Shown here piece after piece: positions 43,229-57,060 of a DNA stretch of 64,000 nt. The notes below the pieces were generated by a model. The model had not been told where the DNA came from. It searched no databases and saw only the letters and a list, made by a program, of their open reading frames with translations. The position numbers and the translations under genes are program-made. This DNA comes from Pseudomonas sp. B21-048 (GTDB taxonomy: Bacteria > Pseudomonadota > Gammaproteobacteria > Pseudomonadales > Pseudomonadaceae), in assembly GCF_024748615.1 (NCBI RefSeq), contig NZ_CP087168.1:5650884-5714883 (forward strand), in the 5' to 3' direction. Every line of letters begins with the position of its first letter. The first letter of the stretch is position 1.

Positions 43229-45024
43229 TGATCAACGTCAGTACCTTTCAATACAGCCACGTAGTACGAAAGCAGTTGCAACGGAATGGTGTAGAGAATC
43301 GGCGACAGGATGTCGTGGATATGCGGCATCTGGACGACATGCGTGCCTTCGCCATTGGTCATGCCGGCCTGCTCGTCGGCGAAGACGATCAGCTCACCAC
43401 CACGGGCGCGGACTTCCTGGAGGTTGGACTTCAGCTTCTCCAGCAACTCGTTGTTCGGCGCCACGGTGACCACCGGCATGTCGTTATCCACAAGCGCCAA
43501 CGGGCCATGTTTCAGTTCGCCCGCCGGGTAGGCTTCCGCGTGAATGTAGGAGATTTCCTTGAGCTTGAGGGCCCCTTCCATCGCCACCGGGAATTGCGCG
43601 CCACGACCGAGGAACAATGTGTGGTTCTTCTCGGCGAACAGCTCGGCGATTTTCTCCACGGTGCTATCCATGGCCAGCGCTTCGCCCAAACGGGTCGGCA
43701 GGCGACGCAGTTCTTCGACCAGTGTGGCTTCGACGCCTTCGGCCAACGTCCCGCGAACCTGACCCAGAGACAGGGTCAGCAACAGCAGGCCAACCAGTTG
43801 AGTGGTGAAGGCTTTGGTCGAGGCTACGCCGATTTCGCGACCGGCCTGGGTCAACAGGGTCAGGTCCGATTCACGCACCAGGGAGCTGATGCCGACGTTG
43901 CAGATGGCCAGGCTGGCGAGGAAACCGAGCTCCTTGGCATTGCGCAGCGCGGCCAAAGTGTCGGCGGTTTCACCTGACTGGGAGATGCTCACGAACAGGG
44001 TGTCCGGCTGCACCACTACCTTGCGATAGCGGAATTCGCTGGCGACTTCGACCTGACACGGGATGCCAGCCAGTTCTTCAAGCCAGTAACGGGCAACCAT
44101 GCCGGCGTGATAGCTGGTGCCGCAGGCGACGATCTGTACATTGCGCACCTTGGCGAACAGCTCGGCAGCTTCCGGACCGAATGCCTGAACCAGCACCTGG
44201 TTCTGACTCAGGCGACCTTCAAGGGTGCGCTGCACCACGGCCGGTTGCTCGTGAATTTCCTTAAGCATGTAATGGCGAAATTCACCCTTGTCAGCCGCTT
44301 CGGCACCGTCGCGGTATTGAACGCTTTCACGCTCGACGAGCACGCCATTGATGTCCCAGATCTGCACGCTGTCGCGACGGATTTCGGCGATATCGCCTTC
44401 TTCCAGGTACATGAAACGGTCGGTCACCTGACGTAGCGCCAATTGGTCGGAAGCCAGGAAGTTCTCCCCCATACCCAGACCGATCACCAATGGGCTGCCA
44501 CTGCGGGCCGCCACCAGGCGATCCGGTTGAAGCGCGCTGATCACCGCCAAACCGTAAGCACCATGCAGTTCTTGCACGGTCGCTTTCAGAGCCACCGTCA
44601 GGTCGGGTTGCAGCTTGAGTTTTTCGTGCAGCAAATGCGCGATCACTTCAGTGTCAGTGTCCGACGTGAACACGTGGCCCAGAGCCTTGAGTTGCTCGCG
44701 CAGGGCTTCATGGTTCTCGATGATGCCGTTGTGCACCACCGCCAGATCGCCGGAAAAATGTGGGTGAGCATTGCGTTCACACGGCGCGCCGTGAGTCGCC
44801 CAGCGGGTATGGGCAATGCCCAGACGGCCGACCAAAGGCTCTTCGATCAGCGCCTGTTCCAGTTCGCTGACCTTGCCCGGACGACGCGTGCGCAAGAGTT
44901 TTTCATCGTTGGTGTACACCGCCACACCGGCGCTGTCATAGCCACGATATTCCAGACGCTTGAGGCCTTCGAGCAGGATGGCGGTAATGTTACGTTCTGC
45001 GACTGCACCGACAATTCCACACAT
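43192..45024 (-). CDS. glmS: Glutamine-fructose-6-phosphate aminotransferase GlmS
   Basis: A 610-residue enzyme that makes glucosamine-6-phosphate from fructose-6-phosphate and glutamine, the first step of UDP-GlcNAc synthesis. N-terminal class II glutaminase with the catalytic Cys2 ([13 protein letters not shown]), [11 protein letters not shown] and [18 protein letters not shown]; two SIS domains (about 290-430 and 460-600) with CGTSYHAG and [14 protein letters not shown]; ends in [13 protein letters not shown]. Starts one base after the glmR stop and shares its transcription; GGAGAA serves as RBS. No glmS ribozyme is expected in this genus and none is seen. Confidence 0.98.
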   Translation of the reverse strand: MCGIVGAVAERNITAILLEGLKRLEYRGYDSAGVAVYTNDEKLLRTRRPGKVSELEQALIEEPLVGRLGIAHTRWATHGAPCERNAHPHFSGDLAVVHNGIIENHEALREQLKALGHVFTSDTDTEVIAHLLHEKLKLQPDLTVALKATVQELHGAYGLAVISALQPDRLVAARSGSPLVIGLGMGENFLASDQLALRQVTDRFMYLEEGDIAEIRRDSVQIWDINGVLVERESVQYRDGAEAADKGEFRHYMLKEIHEQPAVVQRTLEGRLSQNQVLVQAFGPEAAELFAKVRNVQIVACGTSYHAGMVARYWLEELAGIPCQVEVASEFRYRKVVVQPDTLFVSISQSGETADTLAALRNAKELGFLASLAICNVGISSLVRESDLTLLTQAGREIGVASTKAFTTQLVGLLLLTLSLGQVRGTLAEGVEATLVEELRRLPTRLGEALAMDSTVEKIAELFAEKNHTLFLGRGAQFPVAMEGALKLKEISYIHAEAYPAGELKHGPLALVDNDMPVVTVAPNNELLEKLKSNLQEVRARGGELIVFADEQAGMTNGEGTHVVQMPHIHDILSPILYTIPLQLLSYYVAVLKGTDVDQPRNLAKSVTVE

Positions 45025-45025
45025 G

Positions 45026-45802
45026 CTAATTCTCCTGACTGACGGCGGCGCAGATCAAATTAATGCCGCGGTCCTGAATCTGATCGCGTGCCGCAAGTGG
45101 CAGGCGATCATCGGTAATGAGGGTATGGACACTGCTCCATGGCAGCTCCAGATTGGGAATTTTGCGGCCGATCTTGTCGGCCTCGACCATCACGATCACT
45201 TCGCGGGCAACTTCGGCCATGACACGGCTCAAGCCCAACAATTCATTGAAGGTGGTGGTCCCGCGCACCAGATCGATGCCATCGGCACCGATAAATAGCT
45301 GATCAAAGTCATATGAGCGTAGTACTTGCTCGGCCACCTGACCCTGGAAGGACTCGGAATGCGGGTCCCAGGTCCCCCCGGTCATCAACAGCACTGGCTC
45401 ATGCTCGAGTTCGCTCAAAGCGTTGGCGACATTCAGGGAGTTGGTCATCACCACCAGACCCGGTTGTTGGCCGAGTTCCGGAATCATCGCGGCGGTGGTG
45501 CTGCCGCTGTCGATGATGATTCGCGCATGCTCGCGGATCCGTGTGACGGCGGCGCGGGCAATGGCCTGCTTGTATTTGGAAACGGGTTGGCCGAGGTCGG
45601 CGACCAACTCCTGAGGCATGGTGATCGCTCCGCCATAACGACGCAGCAACAGACCGTTGCTTTCAAGTGCCGCCAAGTCCTTGCGAATCGTAACTTCCGA
45701 GGTTTCGAAGCGCTTGGCCAATTCATCCACACTAACTTCGCCCTGCTCATTGAGTAAGGCAAGGATGTTGTGGCGGCGTTGGGGTGTGTTGCGCTTTGAC
45801 AT
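45026..45802 (-). CDS. glmR: DeoR-family regulator GlmR of the glmS locus
   Basis: About 258 residues. DeoR helix-turn-helix ([37 protein letters not shown], about 22-57) and a sugar-phosphate-binding DeoR-C domain ([51 protein letters not shown]). Adjacent to glmS (one-base gap), matching PA5550 of P. aeruginosa as I recall it. Probably controls amino-sugar synthesis by sensing a hexosamine phosphate. ATG 45802 chosen; the upstream in-frame ATG at 45844 would add a non-conserved leader. Confidence 0.92.
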   Translation of the reverse strand: MSKRNTPQRRHNILALLNEQGEVSVDELAKRFETSEVTIRKDLAALESNGLLLRRYGGAITMPQELVADLGQPVSKYKQAIARAAVTRIREHARIIIDSGSTTAAMIPELGQQPGLVVMTNSLNVANALSELEHEPVLLMTGGTWDPHSESFQGQVAEQVLRSYDFDQLFIGADGIDLVRGTTTFNELLGLSRVMAEVAREVIVMVEADKIGRKIPNLELPWSSVHTLITDDRLPLAARDQIQDRGINLICAAVSQEN

Positions 45803-45905
45803 GGTTTGATAAGTTTCGTTTCGAAAGATAACGTAAGCAATCAAAACCTATTAGCGAAACTTCGTCAAGTCGGCATCAGAAAAAAAGATGTGTGGATAAC
45901 CCATA

Positions 45906-45954
45906 AAAAAGATCGCCCGAAGGCTCGGGCCGCGATCGGACGATCTTTTGATCT
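45906..45954. repeat. Half copy of the 40332 repeat family downstream of glmU
   Basis: AAAAAAGATCGCCCGAAGGC then TCGGGCCGCGATCGGACGATCTTTTGATC. The stretch CCGAAGGCTCGGGCCGCG and GGACGATCTTTT is shared with 40402-40430. It lies 14 bases beyond the glmU stop and folds into a stem (GCCCGAAGGCTCGGGC), so it may terminate glmU transcription. Confidence 0.75.
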
Positions 45955-45967
45955 TACTGTGGATAAC

Positions 45968-47335
45968 TCAGCTCTTCTTGATCTTCTCCGGCCGTTTCCA
46001 GCCATCGATGTTCTTCTGCCGAGCGCGACCCACGGCCAACTGAGCCTTATCCACATTCTGGGTAATGGTCGAACCGGCCGCCGTCGTCGCACCCGCCGAG
46101 ATATCCACAGGCGCCACCAACGAGTTATTGGAACCGATGAATACATCTTCACCCAACACGGTTTTCCACTTGTTGGCCCCGTCATAGTTACAGGTGATGG
46201 TGCCTGCGCCGATGTTGGTACGCGCACCGATTTCGGCGTCGCCCAGATACGTCAGGTGACCGGCCTTGGCACCTTCGCCCAGGTGAGCGTTCTTCAGCTC
46301 TACGAAGTTACCCACATGCGCGCGAGCTTCCAGCACCGTGCCCGGACGCAAACGAGCGAACGGACCAGCATCGCTGTCTTCACCGAGTATTGCGCCTTCG
46401 ATATGGCTGTTGGCCTTGATCACCACGCCTTTGCGCAGGGTACTGTCCTTGATCACGCAGTTCGGGCCGATCACCACGTCGTCCTCGATGACCACTTTGC
46501 CTTCGAGGATCACGTTGATGTCGATCAGTACATCGCGACCGACAGTGATCTCACCACGCACATCGAAACGTGCCGGGTCGCGCAAGGTCACGCCCTGAGC
46601 CATCAAACGACGGGCAGCGCGCAGCTGATAGTGGCGCTCAAGCTCGGCCAGTTGCTTGCGATCGTTGGCGCCCTGCACTTCCATAGGGTCGTGGGGTTGC
46701 TCGGTGGCCACCACCAGACCATCGCTGACCGCCATTTCGATGACATCGGTCAGGTAGTACTCACCCTGAACATTGTTGTTCGACAGACGGCTCGTCCAGT
46801 CGGCCAAGCGATCGGCAGGAACAGCAAGGATGCCAGTATTGCCTTCGTTGATAGCACGTTGAGCCTCGTTGGCATCCTTGTGTTCAACGATGGCTGCAAC
46901 ATTACCGTCAGTGTCGCGCACGATGCGGCCATAACCAGTCGCATCGTCCAGTTCGACGGTCAGCAGGCCCATTTGCCCTGGCACGACATGCTTGAGCAAC
47001 CGTTGCAGGGTTTCGACTTCGATCAAGGGTACATCGCCGTACAGAATCAGCACGGTATCGGACTCGATGAACGGCACAGCCTGGGCCACCGCATGTCCAG
47101 TACCCAGCTGTTGATCCTGCAGGACGAAATTCAGGTCATCGGCCGCCAGACGCTCGCGCACGGCTTCAGCGCCATGACCGATCACCACATGGATGCGTTG
47201 TGGATCAAGTTGCCGGGCGCTGTGGATAACATGGCCAAGCATTGAATTACCGGCAACAGGGTGCAGAACTTTCGGCAAGGCCGAACGCATGCGCGTGCCT
47301 TGGCCGGCAGCGAGGATAACGATTTCAAGAGACAT
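45968..47335 (-). CDS. glmU: Bifunctional GlmU: GlcN-1-P acetyltransferase / GlcNAc-1-P uridylyltransferase
   Basis: A 455-residue two-domain enzyme giving UDP-GlcNAc from glucosamine-1-phosphate for peptidoglycan and LPS. N-terminal uridylyltransferase (about 1-230): [20 protein letters not shown] and GDVPL. C-terminal left-handed beta-helix acetyltransferase (about 250-440): hexapeptide repeats ([17 protein letters not shown]), [20 protein letters not shown] and the CoA-binding region near the end. Monocistronic in the window, with the repeat at 45906 as likely terminator; the ATP synthase operon ends 117 bases upstream. Confidence 0.98.
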   Translation of the reverse strand: MSLEIVILAAGQGTRMRSALPKVLHPVAGNSMLGHVIHSARQLDPQRIHVVIGHGAEAVRERLAADDLNFVLQDQQLGTGHAVAQAVPFIESDTVLILYGDVPLIEVETLQRLLKHVVPGQMGLLTVELDDATGYGRIVRDTDGNVAAIVEHKDANEAQRAINEGNTGILAVPADRLADWTSRLSNNNVQGEYYLTDVIEMAVSDGLVVATEQPHDPMEVQGANDRKQLAELERHYQLRAARRLMAQGVTLRDPARFDVRGEITVGRDVLIDINVILEGKVVIEDDVVIGPNCVIKDSTLRKGVVIKANSHIEGAILGEDSDAGPFARLRPGTVLEARAHVGNFVELKNAHLGEGAKAGHLTYLGDAEIGARTNIGAGTITCNYDGANKWKTVLGEDVFIGSNNSLVAPVDISAGATTAAGSTITQNVDKAQLAVGRARQKNIDGWKRPEKIKKS

Positions 47336-47393
47336 GACAGGCTACTAATCCTGGGAGGTCAGCGACTGCGACCGGGTGATGAAAGTCGGAAAA

Positions 47394-47423
47394 GAAAAAA
47401 GGGTAGCCGAGGCTACCCTTTTT
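47394..47423 (-). terminator. Terminator of the ATP synthase operon
   Basis: AAAAAAGGGTAGCC-GA-GGCTACCCTTTTT, a perfect stem with A and T runs, 30 bases beyond the atpC stop and ahead of glmU. Confidence 0.95.
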
Positions 47424-47452
47424 AATCAATCACACAATTAGTCGATGGCCAA

Positions 47453-47878
47453 TTAGTGGCCGAACTTCTTGCGGATCTGCTGGACGGTGCGCAGCTGAGC
47501 TGCAGCCTCGGCCAGACGTGCGGCAGCAGAACCGTAATCGAATTCCGCGCCCCGCTCATGCAGTGCCTTCTCGGCAGCCTTTACGGCTTCCTGAGCGGAG
47601 GCTTCGTCCAGGTCGGCAGCACGTTGCACGGTGTCGGCAAGAACCTTGACCATGTTCGGCTGAACCTCGAGGAAACCACCGGAGATGTAATACACCTCCT
47701 CTTCCCCGCCCTGCTTGACCAGGCGGATCGGGCCCGGCTTGAGATTAGTGATCAACGGCGCGTGACCCAGAGCGATACCAAGATCACCCAGTGCACCGTG
47801 CGCAATCACCATCTCGACCAGACCGGAAAAGATTTCCCCTTCCGCGCTGACGATATCGCAATGGACTGTCATAGCCAT
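47453..47878 (-). CDS. atpC: ATP synthase epsilon subunit
   Basis: A 141-residue epsilon subunit of F1: N-terminal beta-sandwich ([38 protein letters not shown]) and a C-terminal two-helix hairpin (about 90-140, [18 protein letters not shown]) that can inhibit ATP hydrolysis. Last gene of the operon, followed by a strong terminator. Confidence 0.98.
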   Translation of the reverse strand: MAMTVHCDIVSAEGEIFSGLVEMVIAHGALGDLGIALGHAPLITNLKPGPIRLVKQGGEEEVYYISGGFLEVQPNMVKVLADTVQRAADLDEASAQEAVKAAEKALHERGAEFDYGSAAARLAEAAAQLRTVQQIRKKFGH

Positions 47879-47900
47879 CTGATTGCCTCAACCTAAATTA

Positions 47901-47918
47901 GCGCCCGTTGCCGGGCGC
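47901..47918 (-). other. Intercistronic hairpin between atpD and atpC
   Basis: GCGCCCG-TTGC-CGGGCGC, a perfect 7-bp stem in the 45-base gap before atpC. Without a T-run it is not a terminator; it may be an mRNA processing or stability element that sets the subunit ratio. Confidence 0.6.
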
Positions 47919-47923
47919 CGGGA

Positions 47924-49330
<1,407 letters not shown>

Positions 49331-50191
49331 TTAAACCGCGGCAGCGCCGCCGACGATTTCCGAGATCTCTTGGGTGATCGCAGCCTGACGCGCCTTGTTG
49401 TAGACCAGCTGCAAATCGCTGATCAAATCACCGGCGTTGTCGGTAGCGTTCTTCATCGCGATCATCCGCGCAGCTTGTTCAGCCGCGTTGTTCTCGACCA
49501 CCGCCTGGTAGACCTGCGACTCCACGTAGCGGACCATCAAGCCGTCAAGCAGCTCTTTGGCGTCCGGTTCGTACAGATAATCCCAGTGGTGCTTGAGTTC
49601 TTGATCCGGGGTTGCCACCAGTGGAATCAACTGCTCCACGGTAGGCTGTTGCGTCATGGTGTTGATGAACTTGTTAGACACCACGGACAGGCGGTCAATA
49701 CGGCCGTCCAGGTAGGCATCCAGCATCACCTTGACGCTGCCGATCAAGTCATTGATCGACGGCTCTTCACCCAGGTGGCTGATAGCTGCAACGACGTTAC
49801 CGCCGAAGTTGCGGAAGAAAGCCGCACCCTTGCTACCAACAACACACAGATCGATCTCGACGCCGTTTTCGCGGTTTACCGCCATGTCCTTGACCAGGGC
49901 CTTGAACAGGTTGGTGTTCAAGCCACCACACAGACCACGGTCACTGCTCACCACGACGTAACCGACGCGCTTTACTTCACGGTCGATCATGAATGGGTGG
50001 CGATATTCCGGGTTGGCGTTGGCCAGATGGCCAATAACCTGGCGGATGCGCTCCGCGTAAGGACGGCTAGCAGCCATGCGCATTTGTGCCTTGCGCATTT
50101 TGCTGACCGCCACTTTTTCCATGGCGCTGGTAATCTTTTGCGTGCTTTTGATGCTCGCAATCTTACTGCGAATCTCTTTTGCGCCTGCCAT
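49331..50191 (-). CDS. atpG: ATP synthase gamma subunit
   Basis: A 286-residue central rotor shaft. Both terminal coiled-coil helices are visible ([20 protein letters not shown] to [16 protein letters not shown] at the N-terminus; [20 protein letters not shown] near the C-terminus) around the [18 protein letters not shown] central motif. Lies between atpA and atpD. Confidence 0.98.
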   Translation of the reverse strand: MAGAKEIRSKIASIKSTQKITSAMEKVAVSKMRKAQMRMAASRPYAERIRQVIGHLANANPEYRHPFMIDREVKRVGYVVVSSDRGLCGGLNTNLFKALVKDMAVNRENGVEIDLCVVGSKGAAFFRNFGGNVVAAISHLGEEPSINDLIGSVKVMLDAYLDGRIDRLSVVSNKFINTMTQQPTVEQLIPLVATPDQELKHHWDYLYEPDAKELLDGLMVRYVESQVYQAVVENNAAEQAARMIAMKNATDNAGDLISDLQLVYNKARQAAITQEISEIVGGAAAV

Positions 50192-50213
50192 GTAACACCT
50201 ATCAGGTTAGCAA

Positions 50214-50235
50214 GCGGGAGCCTTGCGGCTCCCGC
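50214..50235 (-). other. Intercistronic hairpin between atpA and atpG
   Basis: GCGGGAGCC-TTGC-GGCTCCCGC, a perfect 9-bp stem in the 50-base gap. No T-run, so an mRNA processing/stability role is more likely than termination. Confidence 0.65.
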
Positions 50236-50241
50236 TGCGGC

Positions 50242-51786
50242 TTACCAGGTTTGGGTGGCCTTGAACTTCTCGATACCGGCTTTCATGCCAGCGTCGATTT
50301 CGTCATTGAAGTCACCCTTCACGTTGATCTTCGCCATCAAATCGGCGTGATCGCGGTTGAAGAAAGCAATCAGCGCTTGTTCAAAGCTGCCGATCTTGGC
50401 GATTTCGACGTCAGTCAGGAACCCACGCTCAGCGGCATACAGCGACAGCGCCATGTCAGCGATCGACATTGGTGCGTATTGCTTCTGCTTCATCAGCTCG
50501 GTAACGCGCTGACCATGCTCAAGTTGCTTACGGGTCGCTTCGTCCAGGTCAGAAGCGAACTGGGCGAATGCCGCCAGTTCACGGTACTGAGCCAGAGCGG
50601 TACGGATACCACCGGAGAGCTTCTTGATGATCTTGGTCTGAGCGGCACCACCCACACGGGATACCGAAACACCGGCGTTCACAGCAGGACGGATCCCGGA
50701 GTTGAACATGGCCGATTCCAGGAAGATCTGACCGTCGGTGATGGAAATCACGTTGGTCGGAACGAACGCGGAAACGTCGCCAGCCTGGGTTTCGATGATC
50801 GGCAGTGCGGTCAGGGAACCGGTTTTGCCGGTCACTGCGCCATTGGTGAACTTCTCTACGTATTCTTCCGAAACGCGGGATGCGCGCTCCAGCAGACGGG
50901 AGTGGAGATAGAACACGTCGCCTGGGTAAGCTTCACGGCCTGGTGGACGGCGCAGCAGCAGGGAAATCTGGCGGTAAGCCACTGCTTGCTTGGACAGATC
51001 GTCATAAACGATCAGCGCGTCTTCACCGCGGTCGCGGAAGAATTCACCCATGGTGCAACCGGAGTACGGTGCCAGGAATTGCAGCGCAGGAGATTCCGAA
51101 GCACTGGCAGCCACGATGATCGTGTTCGCCAGAGCGCCGTTTTCTTCCAGCTTGCGAACCACGTTGGCGATGGTCGATTGTTTCTGACCGATCGCTACGT
51201 AGACGCAGAAAATGCCGCTGTTTTTCTGGTTGATGATCGCGTCGATCGCCAGAGCGGTTTTACCGATCTGACGGTCACCGATGATCAGCTCACGCTGGCC
51301 ACGGCCGACAGGAATCATGGCATCGACAGCCTTGTAGCCAGTCTGTACAGGCTGGTCTACCGACTTACGCCAGATCACGCCTGGAGCAACTTTCTCGACC
51401 GCATCGGTCAAGGTGTTGTTCAGCGGACCTTTGCCGTCAACCGGGTTACCCAGTGCGTCGACTACGCGACCCAGCAGTTCCTTACCCACCGGAACTTCGA
51501 GGATGCGGCCGGTGCACTTGGCGCTCATGCCTTCAGCCAGAGACTGGTAAGCGCCCAATACAACGGCACCTACAGAGTCTTGCTCGAGGTTGAGAGCCAT
51601 ACCGAAGACGCCGCCCGGAAACTCGATCATCTCGCCGTACATGACGTCGGCCAGACCGTGAATCCGCACGATACCGTCAGATACGCTGACGACAGTGCCT
51701 TCGTTACGGGCTTGGGAGGTCACATCGAGCTTGTCGATGCGGCCCTTGATAATTTCACTTATTTCGGAAGGATTGAGTTGCTGCAT
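50242..51786 (-). CDS. atpA: ATP synthase alpha subunit
   Basis: A 514-residue non-catalytic F1 subunit. Walker [16 protein letters not shown] (about residue 170), [11 protein letters not shown], the signature [17 protein letters not shown] and the catalytic arginine finger in SVSRVGG. Begins [17 protein letters not shown], the N-terminal segment that binds delta. Confidence 0.99.
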   Translation of the reverse strand: MQQLNPSEISEIIKGRIDKLDVTSQARNEGTVVSVSDGIVRIHGLADVMYGEMIEFPGGVFGMALNLEQDSVGAVVLGAYQSLAEGMSAKCTGRILEVPVGKELLGRVVDALGNPVDGKGPLNNTLTDAVEKVAPGVIWRKSVDQPVQTGYKAVDAMIPVGRGQRELIIGDRQIGKTALAIDAIINQKNSGIFCVYVAIGQKQSTIANVVRKLEENGALANTIIVAASASESPALQFLAPYSGCTMGEFFRDRGEDALIVYDDLSKQAVAYRQISLLLRRPPGREAYPGDVFYLHSRLLERASRVSEEYVEKFTNGAVTGKTGSLTALPIIETQAGDVSAFVPTNVISITDGQIFLESAMFNSGIRPAVNAGVSVSRVGGAAQTKIIKKLSGGIRTALAQYRELAAFAQFASDLDEATRKQLEHGQRVTELMKQKQYAPMSIADMALSLYAAERGFLTDVEIAKIGSFEQALIAFFNRDHADLMAKINVKGDFNDEIDAGMKAGIEKFKATQTW

Positions 51787-51807
51787 TGCTCTGCTGCCCC
51801 TTCAAAC

Positions 51808-52344
51808 TCAAGATTTCAATGCTTCGGCAAGATTCGCGAGTTTGCCGCGAATCGAGCCATCGATTACCAGGTCGCCGGCGCGAATGATGACACCACCAAT
51901 CAGGGCGGCATCCTCCGCAACTTGCAGGCGCACTTCCCGGTTGAGTCGTGCACTGAGAACCTTGGCGAGTTTGTCTTGCTGTTCTTGGTTCAATGCAAAA
52001 GCACTGGTGACTTCAACGTCTACCGACTTCTCTTGTTCGGCCTTGTACAGGTCAAACAGAGCGGCGATCTCCGGCAACAGCGGGAGACGGTCGTTTTCGG
52101 CAACGACGTTAATGAAGTTCTGTGCCTTGGCATCAAACTTGTCGCCGCACACGTCAATAAACGTGGCGGCCTTGTTTGCGCTCGTCAGTCGCGGGGCCTT
52201 GAGCACGCGCTGCATGGTGTCGTCTTGCGACACTGCTGCAGCCAGGCCGAGCATGGCTGACCAAGAGGCCAGTTGCTGGTGGGCCTGGGCGTGCTCGAAG
52301 GCTGCCTTAGCGTAAGGTCGGGCCAACGTGGTCAATTCTGCCAT
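51808..52344 (-). CDS. atpH: ATP synthase delta subunit
   Basis: A 178-residue stalk subunit (OSCP homologue) linking F1 alpha to the b-subunit stator. N-terminal helical bundle ([19 protein letters not shown]) and C-terminal part with [15 protein letters not shown] and [18 protein letters not shown]. Family length; 21 bases before atpA. Confidence 0.97.
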   Translation of the reverse strand: MAELTTLARPYAKAAFEHAQAHQQLASWSAMLGLAAAVSQDDTMQRVLKAPRLTSANKAATFIDVCGDKFDAKAQNFINVVAENDRLPLLPEIAALFDLYKAEQEKSVDVEVTSAFALNQEQQDKLAKVLSARLNREVRLQVAEDAALIGGVIIRAGDLVIDGSIRGKLANLAEALKS

Positions 52345-52356
52345 GATCGCCCTCGC

Positions 52357-52827
52357 TTAAATTTCAGCAGCCAGTTTGTTTACCAGCTCCGCGTGCGCGT
52401 TTTGATCGATTGTGGCACCCAGGATCTTCTCGGCGCCGCCGACAGCCAGTGCACCCAGTTGGGCACGCAGCGCGTCTTTGACACTGTTCAGTTCCTGCTC
52501 GATCTCGGCCTGAGCCTGAACCTTCACACGGTCAGCGTCGATACGGGCCTTTTCAACGGCCTCTTCGACGATCTGATTACCGCGTTTCTTGGCTTGCTCA
52601 ATGATTTCAGCTGCCTGAGCTTTCGCTTCGCGCAGTTGCTGACCCACTTTCTCATGGGCCAACTCCAGGTCGCGAGCTGCTCGGCTGGCAGCGTCCAGTC
52701 CATCCGCGATCTTCTTCTGACGTTCGTGCAAAGCCGCGATGACCGGAGGCCACACGAACTTCATGCAAAACAGTACAAAAATGAAGAACGCAACGGACTG
52801 GCCAATCAGGGTTGCATTAATGTTCAC
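52357..52827 (-). CDS. atpF: ATP synthase b subunit
   Basis: A 156-residue stator: one N-terminal membrane helix ([20 protein letters not shown], about 2-25) followed by a long Ala/Glu/Gln-rich coiled coil (about 30-135) that dimerises and reaches up to F1. It contains the FVWPPV motif just after the helix. Confidence 0.97.
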   Translation of the reverse strand: MNINATLIGQSVAFFIFVLFCMKFVWPPVIAALHERQKKIADGLDAASRAARDLELAHEKVGQQLREAKAQAAEIIEQAKKRGNQIVEEAVEKARIDADRVKVQAQAEIEQELNSVKDALRAQLGALAVGGAEKILGATIDQNAHAELVNKLAAEI

Positions 52828-52884
52828 GCCAACACCTCGCTCGTTCGTTGCACATCACACCAATCAACTCGAAGGTTCGAGTGA

Positions 52885-53157
<273 letters not shown>

Positions 53158-53229
53158 TTACGTCGTATGGTTTAGGTTTTTTAGATTTTAAAGCGGTAAA
53201 ACAAATCGTTTCATAGCCCTGTTCGGGCC

Positions 53230-53251
53230 CCCTCTCGTTTGACCGAGAGGG
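53230..53251 (-). other. Intercistronic hairpin between atpB and atpE
   Basis: CCCTCTCG-TTTGAC-CGAGAGGG, a perfect 8-bp stem in the unusually long (133-base) gap between atpB and atpE. The c subunit is needed in about ten copies, and the E. coli atpB-atpE region is known for enhancing atpE translation; a similar role here is inference. Confidence 0.65.
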
Positions 53252-53275
53252 ACATCAGACTAGTCGAGACTGGTC

Positions 53276-54569
<1,294 letters not shown>

Positions 54570-54643
54570 CTCTTTTGCTCCCCAATGGTCGGCTGCCAGA
54601 ATTCAATAACTTGGCATAATTTGTGCCGACAAAATGCGCGCAG

Positions 54644-54672
54644 AGTATAGGGGCGGTTCTGCCCCTATTCAA
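54644..54672 (-). promoter_or_regulatory. Probable sigma-70 promoter of the atp operon
   Basis: On the minus strand TTGAAT (54667-54672) and TATACT (54644-54649) with a 17-base spacer, about 75 bases upstream of atpI. The spacer contains a perfect dyad (AGGGGC..GCCCCT), which could bind a regulator or form the end hairpin of the parAB message. Confidence 0.65.
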
Positions 54673-54717
54673 CTGTCAGGTAGTGATTTCCGACTTCACG
54701 CTACATGAGGAATTGTT

Positions 54718-55590
54718 TCAGCGGATGTGTGCAAGCACACCTTGAAGCTCATCAAGAGAGTTGTAGCCGATCACCAGCTGCCCTTTACCCTTCTTTCCGT
54801 GGCGGATCTGCACCGCAGAGCCTAGGCGCTCGGCCAGACGCTGCTCGAGTCGGGCGATATCCGGGTCCGGTTTTGCAGGTTCCACAGGCTCCGGTTTGCC
54901 ACTCAACCACTGGCGAACCAGTGCTTCAGTCTGGCGCACCGTCAGCCCCCGTGCGACAACATGTCGCGCCCCTTCGACTTGTTGGTTTTCCGGCAAACCG
55001 AGCAAGGCACGGGCATGACCCATTTCCAGGTCGCCGTGAGACAACATGGTCTTGATGACTTCCGGCAAGGCGATCAGGCGTAACAGGTTGGCCACGGTAA
55101 CGCGGGACTTACCCACAGCCTCGGCCACTTGTTGTTGAGTCAGCTGGAATTCCTGCTGCAAACGCTGCAAGGCCACCGCTTCTTCGATCGGATTGAGGTC
55201 TTCGCGCTGGATGTTCTCGATCAGTGCCATGGCGATGGCGGTTTCATCCGGCACATCGCGAACCATCGCCGGGATGGTTTCCTGGCCAGCCTGCTGACTC
55301 GCGCGCCAGCGGCGTTCGCCGGCGATGATTTCGAAGCGCCCGCTACCGATCGGGCGAACCACGATCGGTTGCATCACGCCCTGGACCTTGATCGACTGCG
55401 CCAGCTCTTCCAGCGCTTGAGGATCCATGTCCCGACGGGGCTGGTACTTGCCGCGCTGGATCAGGTCCAGAGGCAGGTGCTGCAGTTCACGCTGATCGGC
55501 CTGCACCGCTTGCTCTTCTAGCGAGCTGACAGTCGGACCACTCAGCAGTGCATCCAGTCCACGTCCGAGACCTCGTTTCTTGACGGCCAT
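54718..55590 (-). CDS. parB: Chromosome-partitioning protein ParB
   Basis: A 290-residue CTP-dependent DNA clamp that loads at parS and spreads. It starts with the KKRGLGRGLDALLSG motif; the CTP/parS-gate motif GERRWRASQQAG lies near residue 95, a helix-turn-helix (TQQQVAEAVGKSRVTVANLLRL) near 145-170, and a dimerisation domain at the end. Two parS sites are in the window (20220, 30180). It follows parA by nine bases. Confidence 0.98.
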   Translation of the reverse strand: MAVKKRGLGRGLDALLSGPTVSSLEEQAVQADQRELQHLPLDLIQRGKYQPRRDMDPQALEELAQSIKVQGVMQPIVVRPIGSGRFEIIAGERRWRASQQAGQETIPAMVRDVPDETAIAMALIENIQREDLNPIEEAVALQRLQQEFQLTQQQVAEAVGKSRVTVANLLRLIALPEVIKTMLSHGDLEMGHARALLGLPENQQVEGARHVVARGLTVRQTEALVRQWLSGKPEPVEPAKPDPDIARLEQRLAERLGSAVQIRHGKKGKGQLVIGYNSLDELQGVLAHIR

Positions 55591-55599
55591 GGGGATTCC

Positions 55600-56397
55600 T
55601 TAAGTTGCCTGAGCAGCGGCGGTGCGTGAGTTTTTGCGCTGACGGCGAACCATCTCGCCCGCCAATGCCAGATAGGCAATCGCGCCCCGCGATGATTTGT
55701 CGTACGCCAGTGCCGGCATGCCATAGCTTGGCGCTTCGGCCAGACGGATGTTGCGCGGAATCACGGTGTCGTAGAGTTGATCGCCGAAGTGTTCCTTGAG
55801 CTGCGCCGAGACGTCGTTCATCAAGCTCAGACGCGGGTCGTACATGGTCCGCAACAGGCCTTCGACTTTCAGGTTCGGGTTCAGCAGTTCGGCAATGCGC
55901 TTGATGTTATCCACAAGGTCGCTCAACCCTTCTAGCGCGAAGTACTCGCACTGCATGGGGATAATCACCCCATCGGCGGCCACCAGCGCGTTGAGCGTCA
56001 ACATCGACAGCGACGGCGGGCAGTCGATCAAAATGTAATCGTAGTTTTCACGGATCGGCGCCAACGCACTGCGCAGACGGCTTTCCTTCATCTGCATTTC
56101 CAGCAAAACAACTTCGGCCGCGGTCAGGTCGCGGTTGGCTGGCAGCAACTGGTAACCACCGTGTTCGGAATAGTGCATGGCCTGGGCCAGATCGCATTCA
56201 CCGATCAGAAGGTCGTAGACCGAATTTTCCAGGCCGTGTTTATCCACACCGCTACCCATGGTGGCGTTGCCCTGTGGATCAAGATCGATCAACAACACCC
56301 GACGCTTGGTAGCGACCAGGGAAGCTGCGAGGTTGATGCAAGTGGTGGTCTTGCCCACACCACCCTTTTGGTTCGCTATCGCGAATACCTTAGCCAT
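55600..56397 (-). CDS. parA: Chromosome-partitioning ATPase ParA
   Basis: A 265-residue deviant Walker-type ATPase (MAKVFAIANQKGGVGKTTTC, with KGGVGKTT near residue 11), VLLIDLDPQGNATMG and DYILIDCPPSLSMLT. It forms nucleoid-bound gradients that move ParB-parS and thus the origin. Start at 56397 is preferred over GTG/ATG further upstream, since the family begins MAKV. Between rsmG and parB. Confidence 0.97.
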   Translation of the reverse strand: MAKVFAIANQKGGVGKTTTCINLAASLVATKRRVLLIDLDPQGNATMGSGVDKHGLENSVYDLLIGECDLAQAMHYSEHGGYQLLPANRDLTAAEVVLLEMQMKESRLRSALAPIRENYDYILIDCPPSLSMLTLNALVAADGVIIPMQCEYFALEGLSDLVDNIKRIAELLNPNLKVEGLLRTMYDPRLSLMNDVSAQLKEHFGDQLYDTVIPRNIRLAEAPSYGMPALAYDKSSRGAIAYLALAGEMVRRQRKNSRTAAAQAT

Positions 56398-56415
56398 TCT
56401 TGCTTGTGTTCCCAA

Positions 56416-57060
56416 TCATGCCGTGCGGCGCAGTATCAGCAGATGGCGTTGGCCTTGGCAACCGGGTACGGCCAGGGCGTGTTCGCTATCGAGGTGGAAG
56501 TCTGCCGGCAATGCTACCAGCTCATCGGCGGGATGAACGCCCTTCATTGCCAGCCAACGTGTATCGGCGTCGCCCAAATGGCGAGTCCAGTTGCTGAAGT
56601 TCTCCATGCTGCTGAATGCCCGGGAAATGATCCCGTTGAATGGCAGTTCCGGCAGAAAGGCTTCGACGCGACTGTGGATAACTTGCAGGTTATCGAGTTT
56701 GAGTTCGAGTTTGACCTGGGTCAGGAAGCGGGTTTTCTTGCCGTTGCTGTCCAGGCAGGTCACTTGCGACTCGGGAAACAGGATCGCCAGGGGAATCCCT
56801 GGCATGCCGCCGCCACTGCCCACATCCAGCCAACGGCCGTTTTCGATGAAGGACATAACGCTCAGGCTGTCGAGCAAATGCCGTGAAACCATTTCGTCCG
56901 GATCACGCACTGCCGTGAGGTTGTAGGCCTTGTTCCATTTTATCAACAGGGCCAGATAACCCAGCAGCTGTGCATGCTGGGCTTCCGTCAGGTTGACACC
57001 GAGCTGACGAGCACCTGTGGATAACTCTTCGGCGTGTTGCGAGGTGACCAACGAACTCAA
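56416..57060 (-). CDS. rsmG: 16S rRNA (guanine527-N7)-methyltransferase RsmG
   Basis: A 214-residue SAM-dependent methyltransferase (formerly GidB). SAM motif [17 protein letters not shown] (about residue 70), followed by [12 protein letters not shown], and [11 protein letters not shown] in the active site region. It methylates G527 in the 530 loop; its loss gives low-level streptomycin resistance. Starts within the mnmG stop (four-base overlap) and is 18 bases before parA. Confidence 0.97.
   Translation of the reverse strand: MSSLVTSQHAEELSTGARQLGVNLTEAQHAQLLGYLALLIKWNKAYNLTAVRDPDEMVSRHLLDSLSVMSFIENGRWLDVGSGGGMPGIPLAILFPESQVTCLDSNGKKTRFLTQVKLELKLDNLQVIHSRVEAFLPELPFNGIISRAFSSMENFSNWTRHLGDADTRWLAMKGVHPADELVALPADFHLDSEHALAVPGCQGQRHLLILRRTA

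Noticed and set aside
45026..45150. glmS ribozyme upstream of glmS
   Set aside because: glmS starts one base after glmR, leaving no room; the ribozyme is a Gram-positive feature.
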